A stretch of DNA of 64,000 nt from Spirochaetota bacterium (GTDB taxonomy: Bacteria > Spirochaetota > Spirochaetia > Treponematales > UBA12059): contig JAPLSN010000041.1 in NCBI GenBank assembly GCA_026398615.1, forward strand, positions 66,578-130,577. Reading direction: 5' to 3'. Under the pieces are notes generated by a model. The model ran no database searches, had not been told where the DNA came from, and saw nothing but the letters and a program-made list of their open reading frames with translations. Numbering within the stretch: the first letter of the stretch is position 1; each line of letters starts with the position of its first letter. Positions 23,795-33,143 of the stretch are shown in pieces. The translations under genes and the position numbers were made by a program.

Positions 23795-25569
23795 GATGGC
23801 GCATCCTTGACGGCGTAGCATTCGAAGGTGTCGCCGAGGCCGAAGGTGCGGGACGCGAAACCTGCGAGTCGATGGATGGGGTTCGACGGGTCCCGGGGCA
23901 CGCCGGGGAAACGTTCGGGATGATGCCCGGTGGATCGCGTCGATCGGAGCGAAAACCCGTAGCGCCGCAGGATCACCGCCGCGCTCGCCGGGGTCCATAC
24001 GGTGAAATGGTCGTCCGGACTCCGCTCGAAAAAAGCACGACGATGTCCAAGCGCGGAAATCCCCCGGCCGGAGGGCGTGGAAAAGGCCAGTATCCCGCCC
24101 GGCGCGAGCAATCGCGCCGCCGTGCGCAGGACGGCGTCGACATCGGGGAAATGCTCGATCACGTACCATAGCGTCAGGCAATCCGCCTTCGCGGGAAGCC
24201 CTTTCATCGCGTCCGCCGTGGCGAAATCGGCTACGGCCGAAGGGATCGCGAGCACATCGCGGACGTGGGCCACGGCTTCCGCCGAGATGTCGACGCCGAA
24301 CGGGTTCCACCCCCGCCTGCGGGCTTCCCCGAGGAAGGCGCCATAGGCGCAACCGATGTCGATGACCGTCTTCCCCGCCGTCTTCCCCGCCATCCGGTCC
24401 AGGATATTCAGGCGCCCCGAAGCGAGCTTCGTCAGGTTCGGGAAATCCTCGAGGTAGGTCTTCCCGTACTGCTTCCTGTATTCCTCGAAAAAATAGGATT
24501 CCGCATACGGTTCATCGCGGGCGGAAAACCGCTCCATGTAGGTCACCCCGCATTCCCGGCACGAAAAGTACGTCTTCGCCGCGAAGCGTTCGATCGCGGA
24601 GCGTTTCGCAGAGCCGCAGACCGGGCAGGCGCCCGCGGGAGCGGGATGCAAGCCGCAGATGAATTCGGCCAGGTCCTCGCGGGCCGCCGGGGCGATCGCC
24701 GCGGTCCGCGAGGCGAGCGAGACGAAGTCCCCCACGGCCTTGCGGAAAGCGGGCAGCGAGCAGCGCAGGACGCCCGCTTCGGCGAAACCGGCTTTTCGGG
24801 ACAGATCCCGATGGTAGGAAGAGGGGTTCACCAGGATGACGGCGCAGCCTGCCCACGCGGCTTCGAATGCCGTGAGACCGAACTGGGTGACGACGAGGTC
24901 CCAGGATGCGAGATGCTCCTTCAGGTCCTGCACCGACGCCAGCCAGGTGACGCCGTCGAATCCGCCCCCGGCTTCTCCGGCGGCGGTGGGCGAAAGCGCC
25001 CCCGAGACGACGGTGAGCTGGCCGGGCTTGAAGATCCCGTTCCCGACGAGTTCTTCCACCACCGTCCGCGCAAGGCCGAGGCGGTCCTCCCCGCCAAAGG
25101 TGACGAGCACCCGTTCCGGCCGTTCAGGCGGGGTACGTCGCCGTTCCGGGAGTTCAAGGAATCCCGTCGTGGCCTTGTTCGGACGGCTCGCGCGCGGGTC
25201 CGTCCGCCTCGGGAGCGCATCGACAAGGCAGGAAACCGTCCGCCGGGCGTCTCCGCCCTCGTCGATCGCCACGGTAGGCGCGACGAGCCTCCACGCGACG
25301 GCGTCGGGAATCGACGTATTCCTCCGATCCAGCACGACGAGGTCCCAGTCGCCCTCGACTTCCGACACGATCGGCACGTCCCGTGCTTCGTTCGGGAACG
25401 CGAGCGCGATCTCGGCTGGTTTCCACGAGGAAGCATCGACGCTTTCGGCGATATACACCGCGGCGTCCACGCCGCGCTTTTCCAAGCTCCTGGCAAGGGA
25501 AAAACAGCGGACGAGATGGCCGGAGCCATTGCCCCTGAGCGCCGATGGGACGAAGAGCACCCGTTTCAT
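23791..25569 (-). CDS. PseG-like glycosyl hydrolase/transferase fused to SAM methyltransferase
   Basis: 592 aa two-part protein. Residues about 1-310 resemble PseG and GT28-type proteins: GNGSGHLVRCFSLARSL near the start is the G-x-GH-x-x-R loop, and TQFGLTAFEAAWAG is the nucleotide-sugar-binding signature. A small zinc ribbon (ACPVCGSAKR and YFSCRECGVTYM) links to a class I methyltransferase (TVIDIGCAYGAFLGEARRRG and LTLWYVIEHFPDV). It may process a UDP-amino sugar and methylate it. I am confident of the domains, not the substrate. Confidence 0.8.
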   Translation of the reverse strand: MKRVLFVPSALRGNGSGHLVRCFSLARSLEKRGVDAAVYIAESVDASSWKPAEIALAFPNEARDVPIVSEVEGDWDLVVLDRRNTSIPDAVAWRLVAPTVAIDEGGDARRTVSCLVDALPRRTDPRASRPNKATTGFLELPERRRTPPERPERVLVTFGGEDRLGLARTVVEELVGNGIFKPGQLTVVSGALSPTAAGEAGGGFDGVTWLASVQDLKEHLASWDLVVTQFGLTAFEAAWAGCAVILVNPSSYHRDLSRKAGFAEAGVLRCSLPAFRKAVGDFVSLASRTAAIAPAAREDLAEFICGLHPAPAGACPVCGSAKRSAIERFAAKTYFSCRECGVTYMERFSARDEPYAESYFFEEYRKQYGKTYLEDFPNLTKLASGRLNILDRMAGKTAGKTVIDIGCAYGAFLGEARRRGWNPFGVDISAEAVAHVRDVLAIPSAVADFATADAMKGLPAKADCLTLWYVIEHFPDVDAVLRTAARLLAPGGILAFSTPSGRGISALGHRRAFFERSPDDHFTVWTPASAAVILRRYGFSLRSTRSTGHHPERFPGVPRDPSNPIHRLAGFASRTFGLGDTFECYAVKDAPS

Positions 25570-26228
25570 GGCAGTTTCCGCCGCTTGAGGAATCCGACGA
25601 TATCGAGTGTCGCGGGATCCGGCCCGAGCGCTTCGACGATCTCGAGGGCGGAACGGTAATCGGCGTCGGTATCCACGGTGATGCGGCCTTCGGGGAAACG
25701 GTAGGGTTCGGGAACCCCGGGTTTCACGATCCTGAAGCGATCAGGCCTCCGGTAGAGGAAGGGGCAGACGTGTTCGCGTTCGTACGCATCTTCCGCTTCT
25801 TCCGACGCTTCGAGGAGGGCGCCGGCATCCACGATTTCCACGCCCAGACCCACGGGCATTCCCTCGTAACCGGCGTAATCCGTCCTTTTCGCGGACTTGA
25901 GGAGCAGGACGGCCAGTTCGGGCGAAACCAGTGGATTGTCGCCCGTGGCCCTGACGACGCGGTCCATGCCGTACGCGCGGATGACGAGCTCGAAACGGAG
26001 GAGGACGTCGTCCTTCGGGCCGGCCATGATCTCGAACCCGGCTTCTTCGGCGACGGGCGTCAGCTCGGCCAGGCTCGCTTCATCCACGGCCAGGACGCGG
26101 ACCTTGGCGGGGATCCGCGACAGCCGCCTGAGCGCCGAGCCGAGGAGCGTCGTTCCGGCGAAGGGCAGGAGCGCTTTCCGCGGCAAACGCGTCGAATCGA
26201 GCCGCGCCTGCGCGATGATCCCCGTCAT
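25566..26228 (-). CDS. cytidylyltransferase, SpsF/PseF-like
   Basis: 220 aa. GIIAQARLDSTRLPRKALLPF is the nucleotide-binding motif of CMP-sugar and SpsF-type cytidylyltransferases; RATGDNPLVSPE and VDTDADY are metal-site and sugar-site blocks. The product would be a CMP-activated acidic sugar or related compound for glycan addition. The ATG overlaps the glycosyltransferase stop (ATGA). Spirochaetes commonly encode such an SpsF homologue. Confidence 0.85.
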   Translation of the reverse strand: MTGIIAQARLDSTRLPRKALLPFAGTTLLGSALRRLSRIPAKVRVLAVDEASLAELTPVAEEAGFEIMAGPKDDVLLRFELVIRAYGMDRVVRATGDNPLVSPELAVLLLKSAKRTDYAGYEGMPVGLGVEIVDAGALLEASEEAEDAYEREHVCPFLYRRPDRFRIVKPGVPEPYRFPEGRITVDTDADYRSALEIVEALGPDPATLDIVGFLKRRKLP

Positions 26229-27190
26229 GACGAAAGGGGTTCCCAGAGGTCGACCAGCCCGCGGGCATCGGTGCGGAACCTGAAGCGGTTGATCTTCACC
26301 CATTTCCTGACCGCCGCGAATTCGGACAGGGCGCGGAATGGGCCAAGGCCCGACTTGAAGATGAAGCCCGCCGCGCGGGAGAGCGGCAACACGCCCTGGT
26401 CACCCTTGAGGGACACGGCGAGGTTCTTGAGGTAGAAACGGGAGTAATGCGCGTCGAGCGTGATATCCTCGGCGGGAGGTTCGCGTTCGCAGATTAGTTT
26501 GAGCGCCTGGGCGGAACGGATCTCTTCCCCCCAGAGCCAGGCCCTCATCCCGAAATCCAGTTTCTGCCAATGCGGGGCGCGGATGGTCCAGTCATAGCCG
26601 CCCAGCATCGCGAATTTTCCCCGGTTGTAGATGCCGCAGAAATCGAAGGGAGCGGCATTCTTTTCCTCGTCGCGCGATGCCGGTACGAGGAGGAACTTGA
26701 TGGAATCTTCCCGCATCGCGGGAATGATGATGGTCGGAACCGCTTCTCCCTTCCGCGTGGTCACGACCGGCGTCGTGCAGAGCCTCGCCTTTTCGGTGAG
26801 CCGTTCGAAAAAGCGGCTCGAAAGCGTGGACGTCGTCAGCTTCATGTCGTCGCGGAGCACGAAGACATAGGGAGCGGGCGATTCACGGATGCCGATGTTG
26901 ACCCGTTCGCCCTCGGATGCGTCCTCCTCGAGGAGCAGGTGGCGGACAGTCGGCTGGCCGGTCGCTATGGCTTCGACCTCGACGGATTCCCCGGCTTTTT
27001 CCACGGACAGGATGGAGTCGAAGCCGACGCGTTCCAGTTCCCTGAGGAGTTCCGCGCGGTGGAGCCTGCCCCCCCGGCCGAGCACCACAACGGAAACCGG
27101 GACTCCCCTGCCTCCCGTCTTCCCCTTCCCGCCCCCCACGATCGTGTAGGAAACACGGTGTGCGTCAAGCGTTGTAGGTATGGTATTCAT
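26225..27190 (-). CDS. glycosyltransferase-like protein (GT-A fold, family 2-like)
   Basis: 321 aa. VPVSVVVLGRGGRLHRAELLRELERVGFDSILSV at 30-63 looks like the start of a GT-A fold, and FVLRDDMKL supplies an acidic metal-site pair. Downstream conservation is weak, so this could be a degenerate or divergent transferase. The gene begins inside the last 26 bases of the spiro-SPASM gene and ends in ATGA overlap with the cytidylyltransferase gene. Confidence 0.65.
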   Translation of the reverse strand: MNTIPTTLDAHRVSYTIVGGGKGKTGGRGVPVSVVVLGRGGRLHRAELLRELERVGFDSILSVEKAGESVEVEAIATGQPTVRHLLLEEDASEGERVNIGIRESPAPYVFVLRDDMKLTTSTLSSRFFERLTEKARLCTTPVVTTRKGEAVPTIIIPAMREDSIKFLLVPASRDEEKNAAPFDFCGIYNRGKFAMLGGYDWTIRAPHWQKLDFGMRAWLWGEEIRSAQALKLICEREPPAEDITLDAHYSRFYLKNLAVSLKGDQGVLPLSRAAGFIFKSGLGPFRALSEFAAVRKWVKINRFRFRTDARGLVDLWEPLSS

Positions 27191-28697
27191 CGCACCGTCC
27201 GCAGATCACGGGATAATCGGCCCCGACATGCCGGAGGAACCAGGGTTCGCCGGCTTTCCAGACGGTTTCGAGCCCCGATTCGAACGCGTTGCCGAGGAAG
27301 ACCGCGTCCCCGACCGCGCCCGGCGCCAGGCACTCGCGGCAGAGCGGCACCGTGCCGTCCAGCAGGACCGAGAGGTCGCGGGCCAGGTGCCTGCAGGGAG
27401 GCCTCGAAAGCGGCGACAGGTCGGCCACGGAACGGTCGGGAAGGAGCCCGGCGAACGCGTCGTATTTCTGGATGATGACATTGTCCGTCCTTTTCTTCCA
27501 GACTCGGTAGAACCCTTCGAGCCGCTCCTCGTTTTCCTTCATCCGGACAGCCTGCACGTAGGCCATGGCCGGGAAGAGCGACACGAGGCGCAGGGCGCAG
27601 GCTTCCGCCTCGGAGCGGCCGTCGCCCCGGAGCGAAGCGTAGCCTGCGGGATCGGGATCGTCGAGGGATACGATCCAGTTGAGGCGTTCCGGGTGGGCGG
27701 CGGCGAGGGCTTCGAGCGTTGCCGGTTTCCAGCCGATCCCGCTCGTCTCGACGATCATCCGGAAACGGGGATGCCCGAGCGCGGCGTCGACGAGTCCCGG
27801 AAAATCGGGATGGAGTGATGCCTCGCCCCAGAGCGACAGGTCGACGACGATGTCGTCGCTCAGGACCGCCGCCTCGTCCATGAGGCGGGCGAAGCGTTCG
27901 ACCGACATGAAATCCTTGCGGTCGAGGAGCGCCCCCGCGTCGCCCGTCCGTTCGTGGAAACCGGGATATGGGCAGTAGGAACAGGCTTGCGGGCAAGCAC
28001 CGGCGACCTGCACCTGGAGAAAGGCGGGGAAGGTCCTGAGCAGCTCCCCGTGGGCGGGAATCAGGTTCTGGGCGCTTTCGGCATCCCCGACGCCGAGCGC
28101 CATGAGCCGTTCCACGGTTTCGAAATCCCGCTTCGTGCCGCAGGTCAGGCTGAGCCTGAATTCCCGCAGGTCCACCCTGGAAATCTCGGTTTCGATGTCG
28201 AAGGAATTGATGTCGCGCTGCACGACGGTGAACACCCCGTCCCTGGTGACGGGAAGGGCGTCGTCCCGGCACAGTGCGACGAGCGACGGGAGTATGCGGG
28301 GCCGGAGGAACTCGATCGCCAGTCCCGGCGGCAGCCCGTCGGCAAAATGGTACTCCGCCCGATAACTCCTGAAGTCGGCGAGCATCCGTCTGGCCAGGCC
28401 GGCATCGAGGAGGGGACAGTCCCCCCAGAGGTACAGGAGCGCGTCCACCTCGGGCCGGCTTTCCAGCTCCACCCTCGCGGCGTCGAGGACGTCCCGCATG
28501 GTCCAGGTTTCCCGCGAGACCGCAGGATACGGGGAGTCGGACAGAGGAGTCGGGCCGGCAAGGATGAGGGCTCCCTCGAGATCCCCGAAGGACCGCAGGA
28601 AATCGAGAGTCCGGGCGAAGGCGCCCTTCCCGGAAGCCAGGGAACGGTCCGCGAATTCGTTCGCGTCACCGTGAAATACGACGGCAAAGGTTTTCAT
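27165..28697 (-). CDS. spiro-SPASM type radical-SAM protein with cytidylyltransferase-like N-domain
   Basis: 510 aa. Residues 1-200 resemble a cytidylyltransferase/glycosyltransferase-like domain (LYLWGDCPLLDAGLARRML). A radical-SAM core follows with the cluster motif CPQACSYC, then a SPASM-like C-terminal Cys cluster (CRHLARD, CRECLAP, CGRCDEYH). This layout matches the spiro-SPASM family restricted to spirochaetes, of unknown function. It is the first gene of the sugar/envelope operon and probably modifies a peptide or sugar that downstream enzymes also act on. Confidence 0.85.
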   Translation of the reverse strand: MKTFAVVFHGDANEFADRSLASGKGAFARTLDFLRSFGDLEGALILAGPTPLSDSPYPAVSRETWTMRDVLDAARVELESRPEVDALLYLWGDCPLLDAGLARRMLADFRSYRAEYHFADGLPPGLAIEFLRPRILPSLVALCRDDALPVTRDGVFTVVQRDINSFDIETEISRVDLREFRLSLTCGTKRDFETVERLMALGVGDAESAQNLIPAHGELLRTFPAFLQVQVAGACPQACSYCPYPGFHERTGDAGALLDRKDFMSVERFARLMDEAAVLSDDIVVDLSLWGEASLHPDFPGLVDAALGHPRFRMIVETSGIGWKPATLEALAAAHPERLNWIVSLDDPDPAGYASLRGDGRSEAEACALRLVSLFPAMAYVQAVRMKENEERLEGFYRVWKKRTDNVIIQKYDAFAGLLPDRSVADLSPLSRPPCRHLARDLSVLLDGTVPLCRECLAPGAVGDAVFLGNAFESGLETVWKAGEPWFLRHVGADYPVICGRCDEYHTYNA

Positions 28698-28706
28698 GTC
28701 CCTTCG

Positions 28707-28735
28707 ATTATCGGTCCGGCGGAGCGCGCGGTTAA
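28707..28735 (-). promoter_or_regulatory. candidate promoter of the sugar/envelope operon
   Basis: TTAACC (28735-28730), 17 bases, GATAAT (28712-28707), then nine bases (including AAGGGA) to ATG 28697. The mRNA leader would be only two or three bases. Confidence 0.5.
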
Positions 28736-28779
28736 TGGCGCCGGGAGGGCAGTTTTTGCGTTTCCGCGTGCCTGGCGAC

Positions 28780-28809
28780 TCGACATTGCTCATCCATCCA
28801 TGCTACAAT
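28780..28809 (+). promoter_or_regulatory. nrdJ promoter
   Basis: TCGACA (28780-28785) and TACAAT (28804-28809), each 5 of 6, spaced by 18 bases. A leader of about 60 bases with GGAGG follows. There is no room for a cobalamin riboswitch. Confidence 0.65.
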
Positions 28810-28877
28810 AGATTGGGAATATGATAACGACGGCTACTATATATGGTATGCAAGTGGCGAACCCGTGGAGGAAAGGG

Positions 28878-31800
28878 ATGAAAGTACAGCGCTATTTCAC
28901 GAAAAAGGGACAGGGTCCGTACGCGGGGATCACCTGGGAAAAACGAATCAGCGAAATCAGGAATCCCGACGGCAAGGTCGTGTTCCGGGCCGAGGGTGTC
29001 ATCGTTCCTTCCACATGGAGCCAGATCGCCACGGACATCATCGCCCAAAAGTACTTTCGGAAAGCGGGGGTTCCCGCCGACAAGGCGGATTCGTGGCGCG
29101 ATTTCATCCCTGAAGACCAGCGTTTGCCAATGGGCACGCCGTCCAAACCCGGCGCGGAGCATGACGCGCGGCAGGTTTTCCACCGCTTGGCCTATACCTG
29201 GATGCTTTGGGGCAGGAAATCCGGCTGTTTTGATTCCGAAGAGGACGAAAGCGCCTTCTACGACGAAACCTGCCGGATGCTCGCGCTCCAGATCGCGGCT
29301 CCGAACAGCCCGCAGTGGTTCAACACGGGTCTCCACGCTGCATACGGCATCGAGGGCCCCGCCCAGGGGCATTTCTACGTCGATCCGGAAAGCGGCGAGG
29401 TCGTCAAGTCCGAAAGCGCCTACGAGCGCCCGCAGCCCCATGCCTGTTTCATACTGGACATCCAGGACGACCTCGTCAACGACGGCGGGATCATGGACCT
29501 GATCACCCGCGAAGCCCGCCTCTTCAAGTACGGGTCGGGCACCGGATCCAATTTCTCCAGGATCCGGGGATCCACCGAACCGCTGTCCGGCGGCGGCCAT
29601 TCCAGCGGCCTCCTTTCCTTCCTGAAAATCGCCGACAGGTCGGCCAGCGCCATAAAGTCCGGCGGAACGACGCGCCGCGCCGCCAAGATGGTCATCCTCG
29701 ACGCCGACCATCCGGATATCGAGCATTACGTGGACTGGAAGGCCGGGGAAGAATACAAGGTCGCCTGCCTCGCCGCAGGCAGCGCCCTGCTCAGGTCCAT
29801 CGCGTCGAAAGTGCGCGACGCCCTCGTCGATTCCGAAATCCCCCACGAGCAGCGCTTTTCCATGGACTCCAATCCGAGGCTCCGGGCGACGGCCCGCGAT
29901 GCCCTCCGCTCCGGCGTGCCGGCGGCCTTCCTCCACCAGGTGATCCGGCGCTACGCCCAGGGCGAAGCCGACCTGGGTTTCCCCTCGTACGACACCTCCT
30001 GGGAAGGGGAAGCCTACAACACGGTTTCCGGCCAATCCTCCAACAACTCGGTGAGGGTTTCGAACGAGTTCATGGACGCCGTCGTGAAGAACAGGGACTG
30101 GGCCCTGACCGCCCGGACTTCGGGCAAGACGATGCGCACGGTCAAGGCGCGCGCGCTCTGGGACAGGATGGCGAAATCGGCGTGGACCTGCGCCGATCCC
30201 GGCCTGCAGTTCCACGGAACCGTCAACGAGTGGCACACCTGCCCCCAGGACGGCGAGATCCGCGGCTCCAACCCCTGCTCGGAATACATGTTCCTCGACG
30301 ATACGGCGTGCAACCTCGCGTCGCTCAACCTCACCGCTTTCTACGACGAGCAGTCGCGCGACTTCGCGACCGTCTCCTTCCGCCACGCCATCCGGATATG
30401 GACGACGGTGCTCGAGATCTCGGTCTCGATGGCCCAGTTCCCTTCGAGGGAAATCGCCAGGAAAAGCTGGGATTACCGCACCCTTGGGCTCGGTTTCGCC
30501 AACCTCGGCACCCTCCTCATGGTGATGGGACTGCCCTACGACTCGGACGAAGGCCGGGCCGTGGCGGCGGGCATCTCCGCCATCCTGACCGGGGAAGCAT
30601 ACGCACAGTCGGCGCGGATGGCCGCGGCCTTCGGTCCCTTCGCCCGTTTCGACGCCAACCGCGACGACATGCTCCGCGTCGTCCGCAACCACCGACGCGC
30701 CGCGCTGGGCGCCGATCCGGCCGGGTACGAAGGGCTCACCGTGCTCCCTGCGGGCCTGGACCGGGAAAAGTGCCCGAAAGGAATCGCGGCGGCGGCGATG
30801 GAATCCTGGGAAGAAGCCGTGACCCTCGGCGAGAAGCATGGATTCCGCAACGCGCAGGTAACCGCGATCGCGCCCACGGGCACCATCGGCCTCCTCATGG
30901 ACTGCGACACGACCGGCGTCGAACCCGATTTCGCCCTTGTGAAGTTCAAGAAACTGGCCGGCGGCGGATACTTCAAGCTCATCAACAGGAGCGTCCCCCC
31001 CGCGCTCAGGGCTCTTCGCTACAAGGCCGCCGAGATCGACGCGATCATCGCGTACGCCGTGGGCCGTGGGACCCTCAGGGGCGCTCCAGGCGTCTCGCGG
31101 GACGCGCTTGCGGAGAAGGGCCTGTCGACCGAAGCCCTCGACAGGGCCGACGAAGCCTTGCGGAACTCCATCGGCCTTTCGTCGGCCTTTGCGCCCCACG
31201 TGCTCGGGCCGGATGCCTTCCTCGCGCTGGGCATCCCCGAGGCCGACTATGACCTCCCGGGTTTCAATCTCCTGCTCCACCTCGGTTTTTCGCCCGAAGC
31301 CGTGGCCGAAGCCCAGGAGTACGCCTGCGGCGTCATGGGGATCGAGGGTTCGCCCTTCATCAAGCCGTCCCATTACGCCGTCTTCGATACGGCCACGCCC
31401 TCCGGGGAAAAAGGCACCAGGTCGATAGCCTGGCAAGCCCATGTCGCGATGATGGCGGCCGTCCAGCCTTTCGTTTCCGGCGCGATCTCCAAGACGATCA
31501 ACATGCCCAACTCCGCGGGCTTCGAGGACGTCAAGGGCGCGCACATGCTGGCGTGGAAGAGCATGCTCAAGTCCATAGCCCTCTACCGCGACGGCTCCAA
31601 GCTCTCCCAGCCACTTTCGGCGCTCGCGCCTGGCAGCGACCTCGTCGCCGACTCCATCATGGCCCTCGAGCAGGATCTCGGGGACTCGGGAGCGGAACCT
31701 CCGCTGCCCTCCGAGCCGGAACGCAGGCCTGGCATGCGGACGAGCCTTCCCAACAAACGCTCGGGCTATACGCAGAAAGCCAGGATCGGCGGCCACACCC

Positions 31801-32375
31801 TTTTCCTCCGCACCGGGGAATACGATGACGGCCGGGTGGGAGAGATATTCCTGGACATGCACAAGGAAGGCGCCGCGTTCAGGAGCCTCCTCAACTCCTT
31901 CGCGATCGCGGTGTCGCTCGGTCTCCAGTACGGCGTACCGCTCGAGGAGTACGTGGACGCCTTTACGTTCACGCGTTTCGAGCCGAACGGGATAGTCCAG
32001 GGCCATGAATACATCAAGATGGCCACGAGCGTCATCGATTATATCTTCAGGGACCTCGCGATCGCGTACATGAACCGCTACGACCTGGGCCAGGTAAAGC
32101 CCGAGGATCTCGTTTCGACCGCGACGCAGAACGGCAGATCCATCCGCCCCCAGCCGGAAGCGGTCCAAACCAGGCATGCGGCACCCGCCGACACGGCAAT
32201 TCCGGCGAAAACAGCCACCGCGACGCCCGCGAGGAAGGTGGAGGACCGCACCCGCATCGCGAGGATCAAGGGCTACGAAGGGGATCCCTGCCCTGTCTGC
32301 GGCCACCTCACCCTCGTCCGTAACGGCACCTGCCTCAAGTGCGAAACCTGCGGCAGCACTACCGGCTGCAGTTGA
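28878..32375 (+). CDS. nrdJ: adenosylcobalamin-dependent (class II) ribonucleotide reductase
   Basis: 1165 aa, the long NrdJ form. It reduces ribonucleotides using a B12-generated thiyl radical and needs no oxygen. Visible landmarks are [13 protein letters not shown] (one redox Cys), [22 protein letters not shown] (radical Cys and finger loop) and [16 protein letters not shown]. The C-terminal [15 protein letters not shown] and CETCGS form a zinc-ribbon tail that carries the redox-relay cysteines. ATG 28878 has GGAGGAAAGGG upstream; an in-frame ATG at 28821 lacks one. No nrdA, nrdB or nrdD is in the window. Confidence 0.96.
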   Translation: MKVQRYFTKKGQGPYAGITWEKRISEIRNPDGKVVFRAEGVIVPSTWSQIATDIIAQKYFRKAGVPADKADSWRDFIPEDQRLPMGTPSKPGAEHDARQVFHRLAYTWMLWGRKSGCFDSEEDESAFYDETCRMLALQIAAPNSPQWFNTGLHAAYGIEGPAQGHFYVDPESGEVVKSESAYERPQPHACFILDIQDDLVNDGGIMDLITREARLFKYGSGTGSNFSRIRGSTEPLSGGGHSSGLLSFLKIADRSASAIKSGGTTRRAAKMVILDADHPDIEHYVDWKAGEEYKVACLAAGSALLRSIASKVRDALVDSEIPHEQRFSMDSNPRLRATARDALRSGVPAAFLHQVIRRYAQGEADLGFPSYDTSWEGEAYNTVSGQSSNNSVRVSNEFMDAVVKNRDWALTARTSGKTMRTVKARALWDRMAKSAWTCADPGLQFHGTVNEWHTCPQDGEIRGSNPCSEYMFLDDTACNLASLNLTAFYDEQSRDFATVSFRHAIRIWTTVLEISVSMAQFPSREIARKSWDYRTLGLGFANLGTLLMVMGLPYDSDEGRAVAAGISAILTGEAYAQSARMAAAFGPFARFDANRDDMLRVVRNHRRAALGADPAGYEGLTVLPAGLDREKCPKGIAAAAMESWEEAVTLGEKHGFRNAQVTAIAPTGTIGLLMDCDTTGVEPDFALVKFKKLAGGGYFKLINRSVPPALRALRYKAAEIDAIIAYAVGRGTLRGAPGVSRDALAEKGLSTEALDRADEALRNSIGLSSAFAPHVLGPDAFLALGIPEADYDLPGFNLLLHLGFSPEAVAEAQEYACGVMGIEGSPFIKPSHYAVFDTATPSGEKGTRSIAWQAHVAMMAAVQPFVSGAISKTINMPNSAGFEDVKGAHMLAWKSMLKSIALYRDGSKLSQPLSALAPGSDLVADSIMALEQDLGDSGAEPPLPSEPERRPGMRTSLPNKRSGYTQKARIGGHTLFLRTGEYDDGRVGEIFLDMHKEGAAFRSLLNSFAIAVSLGLQYGVPLEEYVDAFTFTRFEPNGIVQGHEYIKMATSVIDYIFRDLAIAYMNRYDLGQVKPEDLVSTATQNGRSIRPQPEAVQTRHAAPADTAIPAKTATATPARKVEDRTRIARIKGYEGDPCPVCGHLTLVRNGTCLKCETCGSTTGCS

Positions 32376-32479
32376 TCATGAAAAACCGGGGGATTTTGAT
32401 TCCCCATCGTATTTCTCGCTTGAAGCGCAGGCAAAAGAGGGATATTATTTCGCAACCATTTCGATCAAGGAGAGGCAGC

Positions 32480-32881
32480 ATGCCCGTTTCGACCAAGAAG
32501 ACTCCCGAGAAGAAGACGTCTGCGACCGCCTCGAAAAAACCGGCCGCAAAACCGGCCGAGAAAAAGGTAACCGTGTCCAAGACCGGGAAACCCCTCACAA
32601 AGACCCAGATCGTGGGACAGCTGGCCGAGATGAACGGCCTTACCCGCAAGCAGGTCATGGCCTTCCTCGACGCATTCGCCGACCTCGCCTACAGGGAAGC
32701 CAGGAAAAACCAGAAGTTCACCCTCCCCGGGCTCGGCATCCTCAAGCTCAACAAGCGCAAGGCCCGCGTCGGACGGAACCCGGCCACCGGCGAATCCATC
32801 AAGATTCCCGCCAAGACCGTCGTCAAGGTCACCGTTTCCAAGGCCTGCAAGGAAGCCATCCTCGGAGCACCCAAAAAATAG
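32480..32881 (+). CDS. HU-family DNA-binding protein with basic N-terminal tail
   Basis: 133 aa. Residues about 1-38 are a Lys/Ala/Pro-rich tail resembling a histone H1 terminus. The rest is an HU fold: GKPLTKTQIVGQLAEMNG, FTLPGLGILKL, RNPATGESIKIPAKTVVKV. The arm motif RVGRNPATG is intact. It should compact or bend DNA. AAGGAGAGG precedes the ATG. It lies 104 bases after nrdJ and is followed by a terminator, so it may be co-transcribed with nrdJ or separately expressed. Confidence 0.92.
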   Translation: MPVSTKKTPEKKTSATASKKPAAKPAEKKVTVSKTGKPLTKTQIVGQLAEMNGLTRKQVMAFLDAFADLAYREARKNQKFTLPGLGILKLNKRKARVGRNPATGESIKIPAKTVVKVTVSKACKEAILGAPKK

Positions 32882-32908
32882 CGCTGGAACCTTCGTGCGA
32901 AGAAACCA

Positions 32909-32935
32909 CCCCGGGGCAAGCGCTCCGGGGCTTTT
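32909..32935 (+). terminator. terminator after the HU-like gene
   Basis: CCCCGG (32909-32914) pairs with CCGGGG (32925-32930), followed by CTTTTA. Confidence 0.7.
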
Positions 32936-33078
32936 ATTGGCTGGGCACATGGGATTCTACCGGTTTTCGCCGGGCAGACGGCTTGAATCGGCTTTGCGCT
33001 TACTCACGGTTCCGGACATTCAGGTGAACCGTGACGCACATCGAGTATGACCGAGTCAGCCTCCTGAAAAGGTGTCTG

Positions 33079-33116
33079 AACCAATTTCAAACGTCGTCTG
33101 ACAACGGAAAGAGCCT
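33079..33116 (+). repeat. dispersed 38-bp palindromic repeat, copy A
   Basis: One of three related 38-base sequences in this window (others at 44298-44335 and 48222-48259). The shared core begins GAACCAATTTCAAA and ends GAAAGAGCC, with GTCGTCTGAC in the middle. This copy has the most degraded inner stem. It lies between the convergent 3' ends of the HU-like and cNMP/GGDEF/DHH genes. Confidence 0.75.
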
Positions 33117-33143
33117 TGCATGATGGATGAGCGCCGGGATCTT

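Noticed and set aside
28698-28877. cobalamin riboswitch before nrdJ
   Set aside because: The leader is only about 60 bases and shows no B12-box-like structure.
28803-32306. 1167-codon open frame antisense to nrdJ
   Set aside because: It mirrors nrdJ codon bias in GC-rich DNA, has no family resemblance and no ribosome site; the sense frame is a clear NrdJ.
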